64,000 nucleotides of DNA from CAZSNH01 sp052388455 (GCA_052388455.1 JBQTIA010000001.1:1-64000); one strand, 5' to 3'. Counted from the stretch's first letter, positions 36,126-45,839 are shown. Program-made: numbers and translations. The notes: generated by a model from the sequence alone, not told the origin.

Positions 36126-37070
36126 ATGTCGGGTATGACCAGTGGACCCGGCACGTCACCCATGCTCCGGCGGGCGCTTTACGGTGTTCCGCCGCGCGAA
36201 CTCGTCGCCGAGACGACCGGGGCGACGCAGGTTTCGCCGCGAATTCCGGGCTCTAAGGACCTCGAAGACCTGGCCCCACAATCGCTCGACGCCGTCGCGA
36301 TGCTGGCGCCGGCTGGAACAGTGGAACGGCGCCGTGCACTCGCCCTGGCGCTGACGGCGCTGCGCCCCGGTGGAACGCTGACCGCGCTCGCCCCGAAGGA
36401 CAAGGGAGGCGCCCGCCTGAAGCGCGAGCTCGAGTCCTTCGGCTGTGCCGTGAACGAGACGTCGAAGGCACATCATCGGATCTGCGTCGCTGTGCGCCCC
36501 GATCAGCCCTCCGGTCTCGAAGCAGCGATTGAAGACGGAGCGCTGCGGATGGTCGATGGTCTCGGCCTTTGGTCGCAGCCGGGCCTGTTCAGCTGGGATC
36601 GTATCGATCCGGCCAGCCGACTGCTCGCCGGCGTTCTGCCGCCACTCGCCGGCCACGGCGCCGACCTCGGTTGCGGTTATGGGTACCTGGCGACGGTCAT
36701 TCTGGCGTCGCCCGAAATCGAGGAATTGGAACTCATCGACATCGACCGCCGCGCCATCGAGGCGTCTCGCCGCAACGTCACAGACAGCCGCGCCATCTTT
36801 CACTGGGTCGATGTCGTCAGCACCCAATCGGTAAAGTGCGGGCTGGATTTCGTGGTGATGAATCCGCCGTTCCACGATGGCTGTGCCGAGGACCGGGCGC
36901 TCGGGCAGACCTTCATCCGCCGCGCGGCGGAGCGGCTGCGGTCGGGCGGCCGCTGCTGGATCACGGCCAATCGCCATCTGCCGTACGAAGCCGTCCTTCG
37001 CGCGCACTTCAAGTCCGTCGCACTCGCGGCCGAGCAGCACGGATATAAGGTCTACGAGGCCCTTCGATGA
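36126..37070 (+). CDS. Class I SAM methyltransferase, RsmC-like (16S rRNA G1207 type)
   Basis: A 314-residue protein in which an N-terminal degenerate methyltransferase-like half is followed by an active one. The SAM loop reads GHGADLGCGYGYLATVILA near residue 180, and the catalytic motif is VVMNPPFHDG near 246, typical of guanine-N2 and adenine-N6 methyltransferases. RsmC methylates G1207 of 16S rRNA. ATG 36126 has AGGAG at the right distance. Its TGA overlaps the next gene's ATG, which codes for another 16S rRNA modifier, supporting a role in rRNA modification. Confidence 0.85.
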   Translation: MSGMTSGPGTSPMLRRALYGVPPRELVAETTGATQVSPRIPGSKDLEDLAPQSLDAVAMLAPAGTVERRRALALALTALRPGGTLTALAPKDKGGARLKRELESFGCAVNETSKAHHRICVAVRPDQPSGLEAAIEDGALRMVDGLGLWSQPGLFSWDRIDPASRLLAGVLPPLAGHGADLGCGYGYLATVILASPEIEELELIDIDRRAIEASRRNVTDSRAIFHWVDVVSTQSVKCGLDFVVMNPPFHDGCAEDRALGQTFIRRAAERLRSGGRCWITANRHLPYEAVLRAHFKSVALAAEQHGYKVYEALR

Positions 37071-37816
37071 GCAAGCCGGCGGCATCCATGCGGCTCGACC
37101 GCCTGCTGGCCAATCTCGGCTACGGTTCGCGCCGCGACGTGCAGTCCCTGGCCCGGGCCGGCCGCATCACGCTCGATGGGCAGCCGCTGTCCCGCATCGA
37201 CGATCGCGTCGGGCTGGAGCCGGCCCTGCGCGCGCGGCTGCTGGTCGACGGGGAGCAGCTCGATCCGCTGCCCGGCTTGACGCTGATGCTGCACAAGCCG
37301 GTCGGCGTGACCTGCTCGCACAAGGAGGCGGGTCCGCTGGTCTACGCGCTGCTGCCCGAGCGCTGGCGGCGCCGCGATCCCGCCCTCTCGACCGTCGGCC
37401 GGCTGGACAAGGACACCTCCGGATTGCTGCTGCTGACCGACGACGGCGGGCTGCTGCACCGGATCATCTCGCCGAAGAGCGAGGTGGCGAAGCGCTATCG
37501 CGTCGTGCTCGACCGCCCCCTGCGCGGCTACGAGACCGCGCTGTTCGCGGCCGGCACGCTGATGCTCGACGGGGAGGCGACCCCGTTGCATCCCGCCAGG
37601 CTCGAGCCGCTGGCCGAGCGTGAAGCCTTCCTGACCGTGACGGAGGGCCGCTATCATCAGGTCAGGCGCATGTTCGCCGCCGCGGGAAACCACGTCGTCG
37701 CCCTGCACCGCGACCGCGTCGGCGGGCTGCATCTGCCGGGTGATCTTGCACCGGGGGCGTTCCGCGTGCTCGGAGACGAGGGCATCTCCGCCGTGCTCGC
37801 TGCAAATCGGCTATAG
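37067..37816 (+). CDS. 16S rRNA pseudouridine synthase, RsuA type
   Basis: A 249-residue protein with an N-terminal S4 RNA-binding domain (MRLDRLLANLGYGSRRDVQS) and an RsuA/RluB/RluE-type pseudouridine synthase domain. The catalytic Asp is in VGRLDKDTSGLLLLTDDG near residue 110; the C-terminal EGRYHQVRRMFAAAGNHVV is also typical. RsuA makes pseudouridine 516 in 16S rRNA; RluB/E specificity cannot be excluded. It starts within the stop of the RsmC-like gene (ATGA overlap). Its 3' end overlaps the convergent aminopeptidase gene by 6 bp. Confidence 0.88.
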   Translation: MSKPAASMRLDRLLANLGYGSRRDVQSLARAGRITLDGQPLSRIDDRVGLEPALRARLLVDGEQLDPLPGLTLMLHKPVGVTCSHKEAGPLVYALLPERWRRRDPALSTVGRLDKDTSGLLLLTDDGGLLHRIISPKSEVAKRYRVVLDRPLRGYETALFAAGTLMLDGEATPLHPARLEPLAEREAFLTVTEGRYHQVRRMFAAAGNHVVALHRDRVGGLHLPGDLAPGAFRVLGDEGISAVLAANRL

Positions 37817-39622
37817 CCTCCCCGTCGCCTCGTTGAGCCACGCACGTGCACCGTCGTCGAGGTGCGGCCCGATCAGCTCGCGAACGCGCGCATGATAAGC
37901 GTCCAGCCACTGGATTTCCGAGGGCGAAAGCAGCTCCTTCGCAATCAGCCGGAGGTCGATCGGAGCCAGCGTCAGGGTCTCGAAGCCCATCACCGGACGG
38001 TCGCCGCCGGGTGGTGTCACCGGCTCAGTCACCAGCACCAGACTTTCGATGCGGATGCCGTAGGCGCCCTCCAAGTAGTAGCCAGGCTCGTTGGAGAGGA
38101 TCATGCCGGGAACCAGCTCCGCCATGCCGGCGCGGCTGATCGATTGCGGGCCTTCGTGCACCGAAAGGTAGCTGCCGACGCCGTGACCGGTTCCGTGGTC
38201 GTAGTCGAGGCCATTCTCCCACAGCGCGCGGCGCGCGAAGGGGTCGAGGTCGATGCCGCGCGTGCCCTTCGGAAACCGCACCACCGCGATGGCGATATGA
38301 CCCTTGAGCACAAGCGTGAAGCGTTCTCGCATCGTCTCGCTGGGGGTGCCGATCGCAACCGTGCGCGTGATGTCGGTGGTGCCATCCAGATACTGCGCGC
38401 CGCTGTCGATCAGGAACAGCTCGCCGTCCGTGAGAGTTCGATTCGTCTTCTCCGTGACGCGATAGTGCACGATCGCGCCGTTGGGACCGCTGCCCGAGAT
38501 GGTGTCGAACGAGATCTCCTTGAGCGCGCCAGTTTCCGCACGGAAGGCTTCGAGCTTTTCGACGGCGGTGATTTCGTCCAGCCGGCCGGATGGGCTTTCG
38601 GCATCCAGCCAGGCGAGAAAGCGCGCCATGGCCACGCCGTCGCGCAGGTGGGCGGCGCGCGAGCCCTTGGCCTCGATGGCGTTCTTGGTCGCCTTGAGCG
38701 CAATGCACGGATCGGAGCCCTTGGCCGCCGCCTTGGGGCCGAGCGCGCGAGAGAGGGCATAGGCCGCCGATTCGGGATCGAGGCGCACCCGTTTGGCCCC
38801 TTTGCCGAGCGCCTTGACCCGCGCCATCAGGGCGTCCGGGGGCAAGAGTTTGGCGACCGGCTCCAGATGCGCTTTGGTATCGCGCGTCACCTTTTCGGGC
38901 GCGACGTAAAGCTCGGCCTTGCCGCTCGCGGGAATGACAGCGAAGGCGTGCAGCACCGGATTGTGGGCCACGTCCGAGCCGCGGATGTTGAAAACCCAGC
39001 AGATCGAATCCGGCAACGTCAGCACGACGGCGCCCTGTCCGTCCTCGGCCAGCCTCTTCTGGATGTCGCCGAGTTTCTCGGATGACGAGCGGCCGGCATA
39101 TTTGAGCGGATGCGGAACGATCGGGTTTTGCGGCGGCGACGGTCGCGCCTTGCCCCAGGCCGCATCGACCGGATTGCGGCTGACCGGCTTCAGCGTGATG
39201 CCCTTCGGCTTCAAGGCTTCCGCGAGCCGGGCGATCTCGCCGGCCGTATGCAGCCAGGGGTCGAAGCCGACGACGGCGTCCTTGGGCAGCTTCTCCTTCA
39301 GCCAGCGCGAGAGGTGAACCCGCGCGATGCCAGGCAGCTCGAACTGCTCCGTATCGGTTTCGGCGCGAGACTGGGTCGTGTAGCGGCCATCGACGAACAG
39401 CGCCGCGTCCTTGCGCGTCACCGCCGCCAGCCCGGCACTGCCGGAAAAGCCGGTCAGCCATTTGAGCCGCTCGGCTGACGGCGCCACGTACTCGCCCTGG
39501 TGCTCGTCGGCTCTCGGCACAAGGAAGGCGTCGAGCTTCTGGCGGACGAGCAGTGCGCGCAGCGCGACGACGCGGGGCGCCACGAGGCTCGGATCGGATG
39601 CTGAGTGGAAGGACTGGAACAT
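37811..39622 (-). CDS. M24 family aminopeptidase P (Xaa-Pro aminopeptidase)
   Basis: A 603-residue, three-domain aminopeptidase P that removes N-terminal residues before proline. Two creatinase-like N-terminal domains precede the M24 pita-bread domain from about residue 315. Its metal ligands are visible: the two Asp of LIDSGAQYLDGTTDITRTV, His in DHGTGHGVGSYLSVHEG, Glu in SNEPGYYLEGAYGIRIES, and a final Glu in the same segment. The length fits the long eukaryote-like form rather than E. coli PepP. ATG 39622 is the first start. It is followed on the minus strand only by the convergent overlap with the pseudouridine synthase gene. Confidence 0.92.
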   Translation of the reverse strand: MFQSFHSASDPSLVAPRVVALRALLVRQKLDAFLVPRADEHQGEYVAPSAERLKWLTGFSGSAGLAAVTRKDAALFVDGRYTTQSRAETDTEQFELPGIARVHLSRWLKEKLPKDAVVGFDPWLHTAGEIARLAEALKPKGITLKPVSRNPVDAAWGKARPSPPQNPIVPHPLKYAGRSSSEKLGDIQKRLAEDGQGAVVLTLPDSICWVFNIRGSDVAHNPVLHAFAVIPASGKAELYVAPEKVTRDTKAHLEPVAKLLPPDALMARVKALGKGAKRVRLDPESAAYALSRALGPKAAAKGSDPCIALKATKNAIEAKGSRAAHLRDGVAMARFLAWLDAESPSGRLDEITAVEKLEAFRAETGALKEISFDTISGSGPNGAIVHYRVTEKTNRTLTDGELFLIDSGAQYLDGTTDITRTVAIGTPSETMRERFTLVLKGHIAIAVVRFPKGTRGIDLDPFARRALWENGLDYDHGTGHGVGSYLSVHEGPQSISRAGMAELVPGMILSNEPGYYLEGAYGIRIESLVLVTEPVTPPGGDRPVMGFETLTLAPIDLRLIAKELLSPSEIQWLDAYHARVRELIGPHLDDGARAWLNEATGRL

Positions 39623-39634
39623 TGCGCGAGAGTC

Positions 39635-40555
39635 TTAAGGTCGCTTGGTCGCCGGGGCAATGCCGCGACGCGACAGCACCAGTGTCGACCAGCCGGCGAT
39701 GCGGTTGTTTGTTTCGAGCCGCAGTCCATGCGGCCGATAGGCGGCGATGACGGCGGGTGCCTGATGCGCGAGCAGCCCGGAGAGGATGACGACGCCCTCG
39801 GGTGCGAGTGCCCGGGCCACGTCTGCGGCGAGCCCGATCAGCGGCTCGGCGAGGATGTTTGCGACGATGAGATCGAAGGCGGCCGGCCGCCGCAGGGCTG
39901 GGACCGAGAACCCGGCCGCGCGCAGCGCGCGGATACGGCCGCCGACCTTGTTCTGGCGCATGTTGTCCCGCGCCACCTCGACCGAGCGCTGGTCGAGGTC
40001 GGTGGCGGTGATGGTGGCGTTCGGCAGCGACCGCGCCAGGGCAATGGCCAGCACGCCGGAGCCGGTCCCGATGTCGAGCACGCGGGCAAACCTCTGCCGC
40101 TGCGTCAGCCGGTCGATCGCCAGCAGGCAGCCGTAGGTGGTGGCATGGTGCGCCGTGCCGAAGGCTTCGCCGGCCTCGATCAGCAGCGCGTTCGGCCCGG
40201 CGGCGACGCGGGCGCGGTCGTGGCCGCCGTAGACGGTGAAGCGACCGGCCGTCACCGGCGGCAACGCCGCCTGCGAGATGGCCACCCAGTTGCGTTCGGC
40301 GACGGCGGTTGCGACGATCGGCGGGAGCGGGGTTCCGGCCTCGGAGTCGAGCAGCGACTGAAGCCGCCCGATGTCCGGGTCTTCAGCAAAATAGGCTTCT
40401 ATGCGCCAGCCCGCCGGTGCGCCGGTGCTGGCTGCGGCGCGTTCGAAGAGCGTCACGGCGTCCGGCGGCGGCTCGACAACTTCCTGCAGCGTGCCGGCCA
40501 CCCGGTGCGCGAGGTCACGATCGTCGAGGTCGATTGCGATGAGCCGCAGCGTCAC
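39635..40555 (-). CDS. prmA: Ribosomal protein L11 methyltransferase
   Basis: PrmA trimethylates ribosomal protein uL11. In the 306-residue protein the N-terminal substrate-binding part is followed by the family hallmark FGTAHHATTYGCLLAIDRL, the SAM loop VLDIGTGSGVLAIALA near residue 165, and the catalytic-site motif VANILAEPLIGLA. The GTG at 40555 overlaps the TGA of the upstream DUF3754 gene (GTGA), so the two are co-translated. It lies 12 bp upstream of the aminopeptidase gene on the same strand. Confidence 0.93.
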   Translation of the reverse strand: MTLRLIAIDLDDRDLAHRVAGTLQEVVEPPPDAVTLFERAAASTGAPAGWRIEAYFAEDPDIGRLQSLLDSEAGTPLPPIVATAVAERNWVAISQAALPPVTAGRFTVYGGHDRARVAAGPNALLIEAGEAFGTAHHATTYGCLLAIDRLTQRQRFARVLDIGTGSGVLAIALARSLPNATITATDLDQRSVEVARDNMRQNKVGGRIRALRAAGFSVPALRRPAAFDLIVANILAEPLIGLAADVARALAPEGVVILSGLLAHQAPAVIAAYRPHGLRLETNNRIAGWSTLVLSRRGIAPATKRP

Positions 40556-41973
40556 GCGCTCTTGCCTCGCGGATCGCCTTCGAACTCGCGACCTTCGCCG
40601 GGATCGTCATCCTCGCTCAGCCGGTCGAGAATCTTGTCCCACTTTTCGTCAAGGACCGCCGCGCCCTCACGCGGGTGCAGGGCGGTGATCCGGCCGTCGG
40701 ACGTGCGCTTGACGAGGCCGTCGTCGGTGATGCGCCCGAGCGCCTCCTTGAGGTCGAAGTCGACGGTGAGGCCAAACTCGGTCGCGAGGTAGTTTTCGAT
40801 GGCGACGTCGATGGCGTTCAGATCCTCGTCGCGCGCCTGCTCCTTGGCCAGCACCGCGTAGAGCAGCATGTCCTCCTTCACATCCTCCTCGGCCGCACGG
40901 TCGGCGAGCTTGACCAGTACGCCGCGATTGTCGGCCATGGCGTGGAAATAGAGGTTGCGCGCCAGCACCACCATGTAGCGCTGCTTCTGGTTCATGAAAT
41001 TGACCGCCTGGCGGGCCGCGATGCCGCCGAGGCCGACGACGGCTCCAGCCGCCGCCACCGGATTGGAGGCGAAGAGCGCCAGCTTCCCGGCCGCGCCGAC
41101 CGCGCCCATGCCAAGGCCGCCGCTGGCCGTGACGCCGAGCTTGATCTTGTCGAAAAGGCGGAAACGCACCTGCGGGTTGGGGAAGACCATCTCGATGTCG
41201 CTGCGCGGAATATTGCGGAACAGCTTCATGTAGATGTTGTCTTCGAGCACCTCGGGCGGGAGGACGCCACGCAGCTTTTTGACCAGCTTCTCGGCTTCCT
41301 TGCGCGTCAGCTTTTGATCCGCCATCACCTCCCGGACGCGCAGATCGAACGGCTTCAGCTTGAAGAGAATGAACAGGCGCTGGAAGATCGGAACATCGAA
41401 TTCCTCCTTGCGCATGAACTTGCGGTAGTTGCGCCTCTGGTCCTTGCGGCTCGAGGCGCCGCGATAATAGATCAGGCATTCATCGAAGGCGCCGAAGTCG
41501 ATGTTGAGATCGAGGCCATAGTGCGAGTCCTTGGTCAGCATCAGCTTGATGTCGGCGGGATCGATGCGCACGTAATTCGCGTGCTTGAGAATGGTCTCGA
41601 TGTCCCTCAGCAGTCGCGTCTGCAGGGCGCGCCGCTCGGCGACGGTGTACTTGCGGGTCTGCAGCAAATCGCTGTCCGGGCTGAACGGCTCATAGGCCTT
41701 CAAAACGCGCTGCAGGTCGGCGTTGTACTGCTGTCGCCGCCAGTGCTCGAGATAGCGGAAGAACAGACGGGCTTTACCGGCTTCGCCCCTCGGCCAGGAG
41801 CGAGGGTCCGACAGGCGGTCGATGAGGGCCTGCACCGTGACGGGGATGAAATTCTCCCGGCCGCGGATGTGCTCGGGCTTGATCTGATCGAAACCGGCGA
41901 CGACGATGGCCGCGGCCTCGGGGCCGCCATTCGGCAGCGGCAGGGGGCCGGGCGTTCGATCGGCGCTGGTCAT
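40552..41973 (-). CDS. DUF3754 (TMEM143-like) membrane protein
   Basis: A 473-residue protein of the DUF3754 family, which includes eukaryotic TMEM143; function unknown. The signature region is FGAFDECLIYYRGASSRKDQ, followed by FDVPIFQRLFILFKLKP. A hydrophobic segment (VAAAGAVVGLGGIAARQAV) and another Gly/Ala-rich segment before it probably insert in the membrane, near residues 295-345. ATG 41973 has AGAGGAG upstream at good distance, and the open frame before it lacks similarity. Coupling to prmA through a 4-bp overlap gives no clear hint of function. Confidence 0.82.
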   Translation of the reverse strand: MTSADRTPGPLPLPNGGPEAAAIVVAGFDQIKPEHIRGRENFIPVTVQALIDRLSDPRSWPRGEAGKARLFFRYLEHWRRQQYNADLQRVLKAYEPFSPDSDLLQTRKYTVAERRALQTRLLRDIETILKHANYVRIDPADIKLMLTKDSHYGLDLNIDFGAFDECLIYYRGASSRKDQRRNYRKFMRKEEFDVPIFQRLFILFKLKPFDLRVREVMADQKLTRKEAEKLVKKLRGVLPPEVLEDNIYMKLFRNIPRSDIEMVFPNPQVRFRLFDKIKLGVTASGGLGMGAVGAAGKLALFASNPVAAAGAVVGLGGIAARQAVNFMNQKQRYMVVLARNLYFHAMADNRGVLVKLADRAAEEDVKEDMLLYAVLAKEQARDEDLNAIDVAIENYLATEFGLTVDFDLKEALGRITDDGLVKRTSDGRITALHPREGAAVLDEKWDKILDRLSEDDDPGEGREFEGDPRGKSA

Positions 41974-42232
41974 GAGGCCATCTCCTCTGTCGTCTAAGAC
42001 TTGCGGCGCATATGGAGCATTTCGGTGCCGCTGCCTAGGCCGTGGCGGGAAGCCTAACCGCCTCACCGTACGGATCTTTGACGGTTGGGCATCGACCGAT
42101 CGAATGGCTGGGCGGTCGAAACCGTGAGAAAAATACCCAAAGCAATTAAGGCACATGCCACAGTGGCGCCGTTGTTGACCGGAAACTGCTACGAGCCGGC
42201 GCGACGTCGGCTCGGGTGGCACGGTTCGCGTC

Positions 42233-43747
42233 GTGGGGGTCGAGGTGCAGAGCCTCAATTGGAGCATTTGCGGGCTGGTCGGGGTGACGGCGTTGGCTGC
42301 CGAAGCCTCCGCCGGCGAACGCCTGCTGATGCCTTATGCGTGCCACATCGAGCGCAACCGCTTAGACGTGAGGCCCGCGCCGCTCGGTGCCTTCGAGATC
42401 ATTGGCCGGCGCGAGCAGCAGCCCTTCACCACCTGCTCGCCCGGTGGGGACCGCTGCACGACCCTGATGGTGCATCGTTTTTCAATCGCCTGCGACGGGG
42501 AACGGGTGCCTTGGCTGCGTGTCGCCGCCGCCGCCGGTGCCGACCGGGGCGGGCGGAGATGGATCGAGCGCGGACGATTGAACATCGTGCGCCCCGTGGA
42601 CGGCGATACGGCCGGCGATGCGGCGGCTGCGCGATCCTGCTCCGAGGCGGGTGGCCGCGTTGCGACCGACCGGGACTGCCTGCCGTGGACGCCGCGCCCA
42701 GCCATGGAGCGCATCGCACTGCCAGCCGGATTTGCTCCGCTCGGTGACCTTGGCGCCCGCGTCGAACTGGACGGAGCGCCGACCGCGGCAGGAGAGTCCG
42801 TGGCCGCCACAGCCGATCTACCGGGGGCCGACACGTCTCAAGACCAACCGCAAACGGCTATCCCGCAGGCCCCTCGAACCGACACTGGCGGGACGCAGGT
42901 GGCGACCGAGCCGCGTCCGGCGGCAGTGCCACAGCGGCTTGTCTTGCCATTGTCCAAGCAGCCCCCCGAGTGGGTCACCGTCGTCGAGGCCAAGGAGTTG
43001 CCGGCGGATGCCGCCCTTGGCCCCGTTGCCGGCCCGACGCTGTGGGCCTGGCTGGCGGGTCTCGCCGCCGTGGCGCTGATGGCGGTCGGACTGGCCCGCA
43101 TCCCTCCGGATAAGCGGGCCGGAGGACTGGCAGCGGTCCAGCGGACCCTGGCTGATCTGCGCCGCGCCCTGGCCGACCGGATCGCGGCAGCGCGCGCCCC
43201 GCTGGCTCGCAATCCAGACTTTTCGAGCGGGGACGAGCCGCTGTCCGAACCGGATCCCGCTCTCGCCAACGCCGCCTGGACCGCCGCCACACTTCTCGAT
43301 CAGATCGAGCAGGCGGTACAGGGCCTCGGCGCCGCGACACCGCTGCGGGGTGTGCTGGAAGAGGAACTCGAAAGCATTCATCAGCGGCTGGTCGTCACCC
43401 GCGCCGCCTCGCTCGATGCCGGCGCCTCGGCGAAGGCGGCCGGTCAGTTCCGCGCCCTTATCCGCGAACTTGAGAGGGTGCAGCGCATCGCCAACAGTGC
43501 GGCTGCCAGCCTGTCCGTCGTGCGTCCCCAGCTCGCCGTGCCACAGAACAAGAGCGAGGCGTACCTGCTGCTCGGCGTTAACGCGGACGCCAGCGAGTCG
43601 ATCCTCAAGAAGCTGGTCGACGCGCTGCGCATGACCTGGCATCCAGACCATGCCCGCGACGAGCAGGACCGGCTGCTGCGCGAGGATCGCATCAAGCAGA
43701 TCAACGTCGCGTGGGAACTGATCTCGGACAAGCGTCAGGCGGCGTGA
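42233..43747 (+). CDS. Membrane-anchored protein with C-terminal J domain
   Basis: A 504-residue protein. The first ~20 residues (LNWSICGLVGVTALAAEASA) look like a signal peptide or signal anchor. Residues 30-160 are a Cys-containing domain, followed by a Pro/Ala-rich linker and a membrane helix near residue 270 (LWAWLAGLAAVALMAVGLA). The C-terminal ~65 residues form a J domain with the HPD motif in LRMTWHPDHARDEQDRLLRE. J domains stimulate Hsp70 ATPase, so it may recruit DnaK to the membrane. The GTG at 42233 is a tentative start; GTG 42245 is equally possible. The family is unnamed to me. Confidence 0.7.
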   Translation: MGVEVQSLNWSICGLVGVTALAAEASAGERLLMPYACHIERNRLDVRPAPLGAFEIIGRREQQPFTTCSPGGDRCTTLMVHRFSIACDGERVPWLRVAAAAGADRGGRRWIERGRLNIVRPVDGDTAGDAAAARSCSEAGGRVATDRDCLPWTPRPAMERIALPAGFAPLGDLGARVELDGAPTAAGESVAATADLPGADTSQDQPQTAIPQAPRTDTGGTQVATEPRPAAVPQRLVLPLSKQPPEWVTVVEAKELPADAALGPVAGPTLWAWLAGLAAVALMAVGLARIPPDKRAGGLAAVQRTLADLRRALADRIAAARAPLARNPDFSSGDEPLSEPDPALANAAWTAATLLDQIEQAVQGLGAATPLRGVLEEELESIHQRLVVTRAASLDAGASAKAAGQFRALIRELERVQRIANSAAASLSVVRPQLAVPQNKSEAYLLLGVNADASESILKKLVDALRMTWHPDHARDEQDRLLREDRIKQINVAWELISDKRQAA

Positions 43748-43749
43748 AC

Positions 43750-43883
43750 GGCTCATGCCGGTGCGCCGAAGTGTCGACTCCTGGTTGGGCGGTCGGCGTG
43801 CCGGCATTCGCTTTTCATGACGCGCGGCCGCCCCGTCAACCCCGTCCGCTGATACGGTCGAACGGAAGACGAATGTCCGCTCG
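43750..43883. repeat. Dispersed intergenic palindromic repeat, copy A
   Basis: This ~134-bp stretch aligns over its whole length with 61202-61336 at roughly 80 percent identity by eye. It starts GGCTCAT and ends TCCGCTCG. Its main stem pairs ATGCCGGTGCGCCGA (43755-43769) with TCGGCGTGCCGGCAT (43793-43807), with two G-U wobbles as RNA. It fills the gap between the convergent J-domain and kup genes. Confidence 0.8.
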
Positions 43884-43889
43884 CTGGTC

Positions 43890-45839
43890 TCACACCTGTA
43901 CTTGCGTTCCGATCTCGACCACCCGATCGGTCGGTATCTGGAAGTAGGTCGTCGCGTCCTCGGCCGAGCGCGCGAGCCAGATGAAGAGCCGCTCCTGCCA
44001 GCGGGGCATTTCGGATTTCGACGTCGTCCTCAGCGACCGCCGCGACAGGAAGAACGATGTCGCGCCCATGTCGATGTTCAGGTCCTTGCGCCGGCAATGG
44101 TCGAGAATCTTCGGAATGCTCGGCGTTTCCATGAAGCCGTAATGCGCCAGCACCTTGATGAAGGTCTCATCGGTGCGGTCGACCTCGATGCGCTCGTGGC
44201 GGGGAACTCGCGGCACGTCCTCGGTGTGGATGGAGAGGATGATGTTGCGCTCGTGCAGGACGCGATTGTGCTTCAGGTTGTGCATCAGGGAGGTGGGAGC
44301 AGCGCTGGCGTCGGCCGTGAAGAACACCGCCGTTCCCGGCACGCGGTGCGGCGGCTTGGCTTCGAGCTTGCGGACCAGCCAGTCGAGATCGACCTCGTTC
44401 TTGCGGATGTGGCGCTGGAGGATACGTGAGCCGCGAACCCAGGTCGCCATGAGCAGCGCGAGGGTGGCGGCGAGCGCCAGGGGAAACCAGCCGCCGTCGA
44501 GCACCTTGAGCATGTTGGCGGAGAGAAACACCTGCTCGACGAGGGCCAGCGGCAACATGAGCGCCAGCGCTTTCCACAGCGGCCAGCGCCAGAGCTTCCA
44601 GATCACGAAGAAGGCCATCGCACTGTCGACCAGCATGGCGGCGGTGACCGAAACGCCGTAAGCGGCGGCGAGGGCGCTCGAGGATCGGAACAGAATCACG
44701 GTCAGCACGACGCCGGCGAACAGCAGCCAGTTGACCCGTGGCAGGTAGATCTGGCCGGCCATGTTTTCCGACGTGTGGCGGATCGAGAAGCGCGGCAGAA
44801 TACCGAGCTGGATCGCCTGCCGCGTGATCGAGAAGGCTCCCGTGATGACCGCCTGGCTGGCGATGATCGTCGCCACCGTGGCGAGCAGCACCATCGGCAC
44901 CAGCGCCCAGTCTGGATAAAGCTTGAAGAACGGATGCTCGATCGCGTCGGGCCGTGACAGGATCAGCGCGCCCTGGCCGAAATAGTTGAGAGCCAGCGCC
45001 GGAAATACGAAGCCGAACCAGGTCCACTGGATCGGCCGGCGGCCGAAATGGCCGAGATCCGCATAGAGCGCCTCCGCGCCGGTGACGGCGAGAAACACGA
45101 GGCCGAGGGTGGTCAGTCCGACGAGGCCGTTCTCCGCCACCAGCTTGATGCCGTACCAGGGGTTGATGGCGGCCAGGATGCCGGGATCGTCGGCGATGTG
45201 AATCAGCCCGCCGACCGCCATCGCGAGAAACCAGAGCGCCGTCAGCGGTCCGAAGAACATGGCCACCCGCTCGGTGCCGCGCGACTGGGCCGCGAACAGT
45301 CCGAGCAGGATCAGGATCGAGAGCGGGGCCACCCAGGCAGAGAAGCGTGGCGAGACGAGTGTCAGGCCCTCGACCGCCGACAGCACCGATATGGCCGGCG
45401 TGATGACGGCGTCGCCGTAGAAGAAGGCGGCTCCGGCCACGCCGAGCCCGAAGAGGAGCGGCGCACTGCGGCGGGCGACCGACTGCCCGAGGGCCATGAG
45501 GGCGAACGTGCCGCCTTCGCCCTTGTTGTCGGCGCGCAGGAGGATCAGCACGTATTTGAGAGTGACGATGAACAGCAGCGCCCAGAGGATCAGCGAGAGC
45601 ACGCCGAAGACCGAGTCGCGTCCGTCGAGGCCCGCAGCCCGCGCGGCGAGAACCGATTCCTTCAGCGCGTAGAGCGGACTCGTGCCGATGTCGCCGTAGA
45701 CGACACCGACGGTGCCGAGTGCGAGCGTCCAGAACCGCTGGTCGGACGGGTCGGTGCCGCCGGTCGACTCGGAGTTCGGATCGTCTGCGCGTGTTTGGAC
45801 CAACGGTGGCCTCTCCAGCGGCTCGCTGCGCTGCAGCAT
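43890..45839 (-). CDS. kup: KUP-family potassium uptake transporter
   Basis: A 649-residue K+/H+ symporter of the KUP/HAK/KT family in the inner membrane. The signature GVVYGDIGTSPLYALKE lies near residue 45. About twelve membrane segments follow to residue 475, for example VVLTVILFRSSSALAAAYG, and then a cytoplasmic C-terminal domain with TAVFFTADASAAP. Start 45839 leaves a short polar N-terminus. It stands alone: the J-domain gene converges on its 3' side, with a palindromic repeat between, and the LysM lipoprotein gene lies 73 bp downstream of its start on the same strand. Confidence 0.96.
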   Translation of the reverse strand: MLQRSEPLERPPLVQTRADDPNSESTGGTDPSDQRFWTLALGTVGVVYGDIGTSPLYALKESVLAARAAGLDGRDSVFGVLSLILWALLFIVTLKYVLILLRADNKGEGGTFALMALGQSVARRSAPLLFGLGVAGAAFFYGDAVITPAISVLSAVEGLTLVSPRFSAWVAPLSILILLGLFAAQSRGTERVAMFFGPLTALWFLAMAVGGLIHIADDPGILAAINPWYGIKLVAENGLVGLTTLGLVFLAVTGAEALYADLGHFGRRPIQWTWFGFVFPALALNYFGQGALILSRPDAIEHPFFKLYPDWALVPMVLLATVATIIASQAVITGAFSITRQAIQLGILPRFSIRHTSENMAGQIYLPRVNWLLFAGVVLTVILFRSSSALAAAYGVSVTAAMLVDSAMAFFVIWKLWRWPLWKALALMLPLALVEQVFLSANMLKVLDGGWFPLALAATLALLMATWVRGSRILQRHIRKNEVDLDWLVRKLEAKPPHRVPGTAVFFTADASAAPTSLMHNLKHNRVLHERNIILSIHTEDVPRVPRHERIEVDRTDETFIKVLAHYGFMETPSIPKILDHCRRKDLNIDMGATSFFLSRRSLRTTSKSEMPRWQERLFIWLARSAEDATTYFQIPTDRVVEIGTQVQV

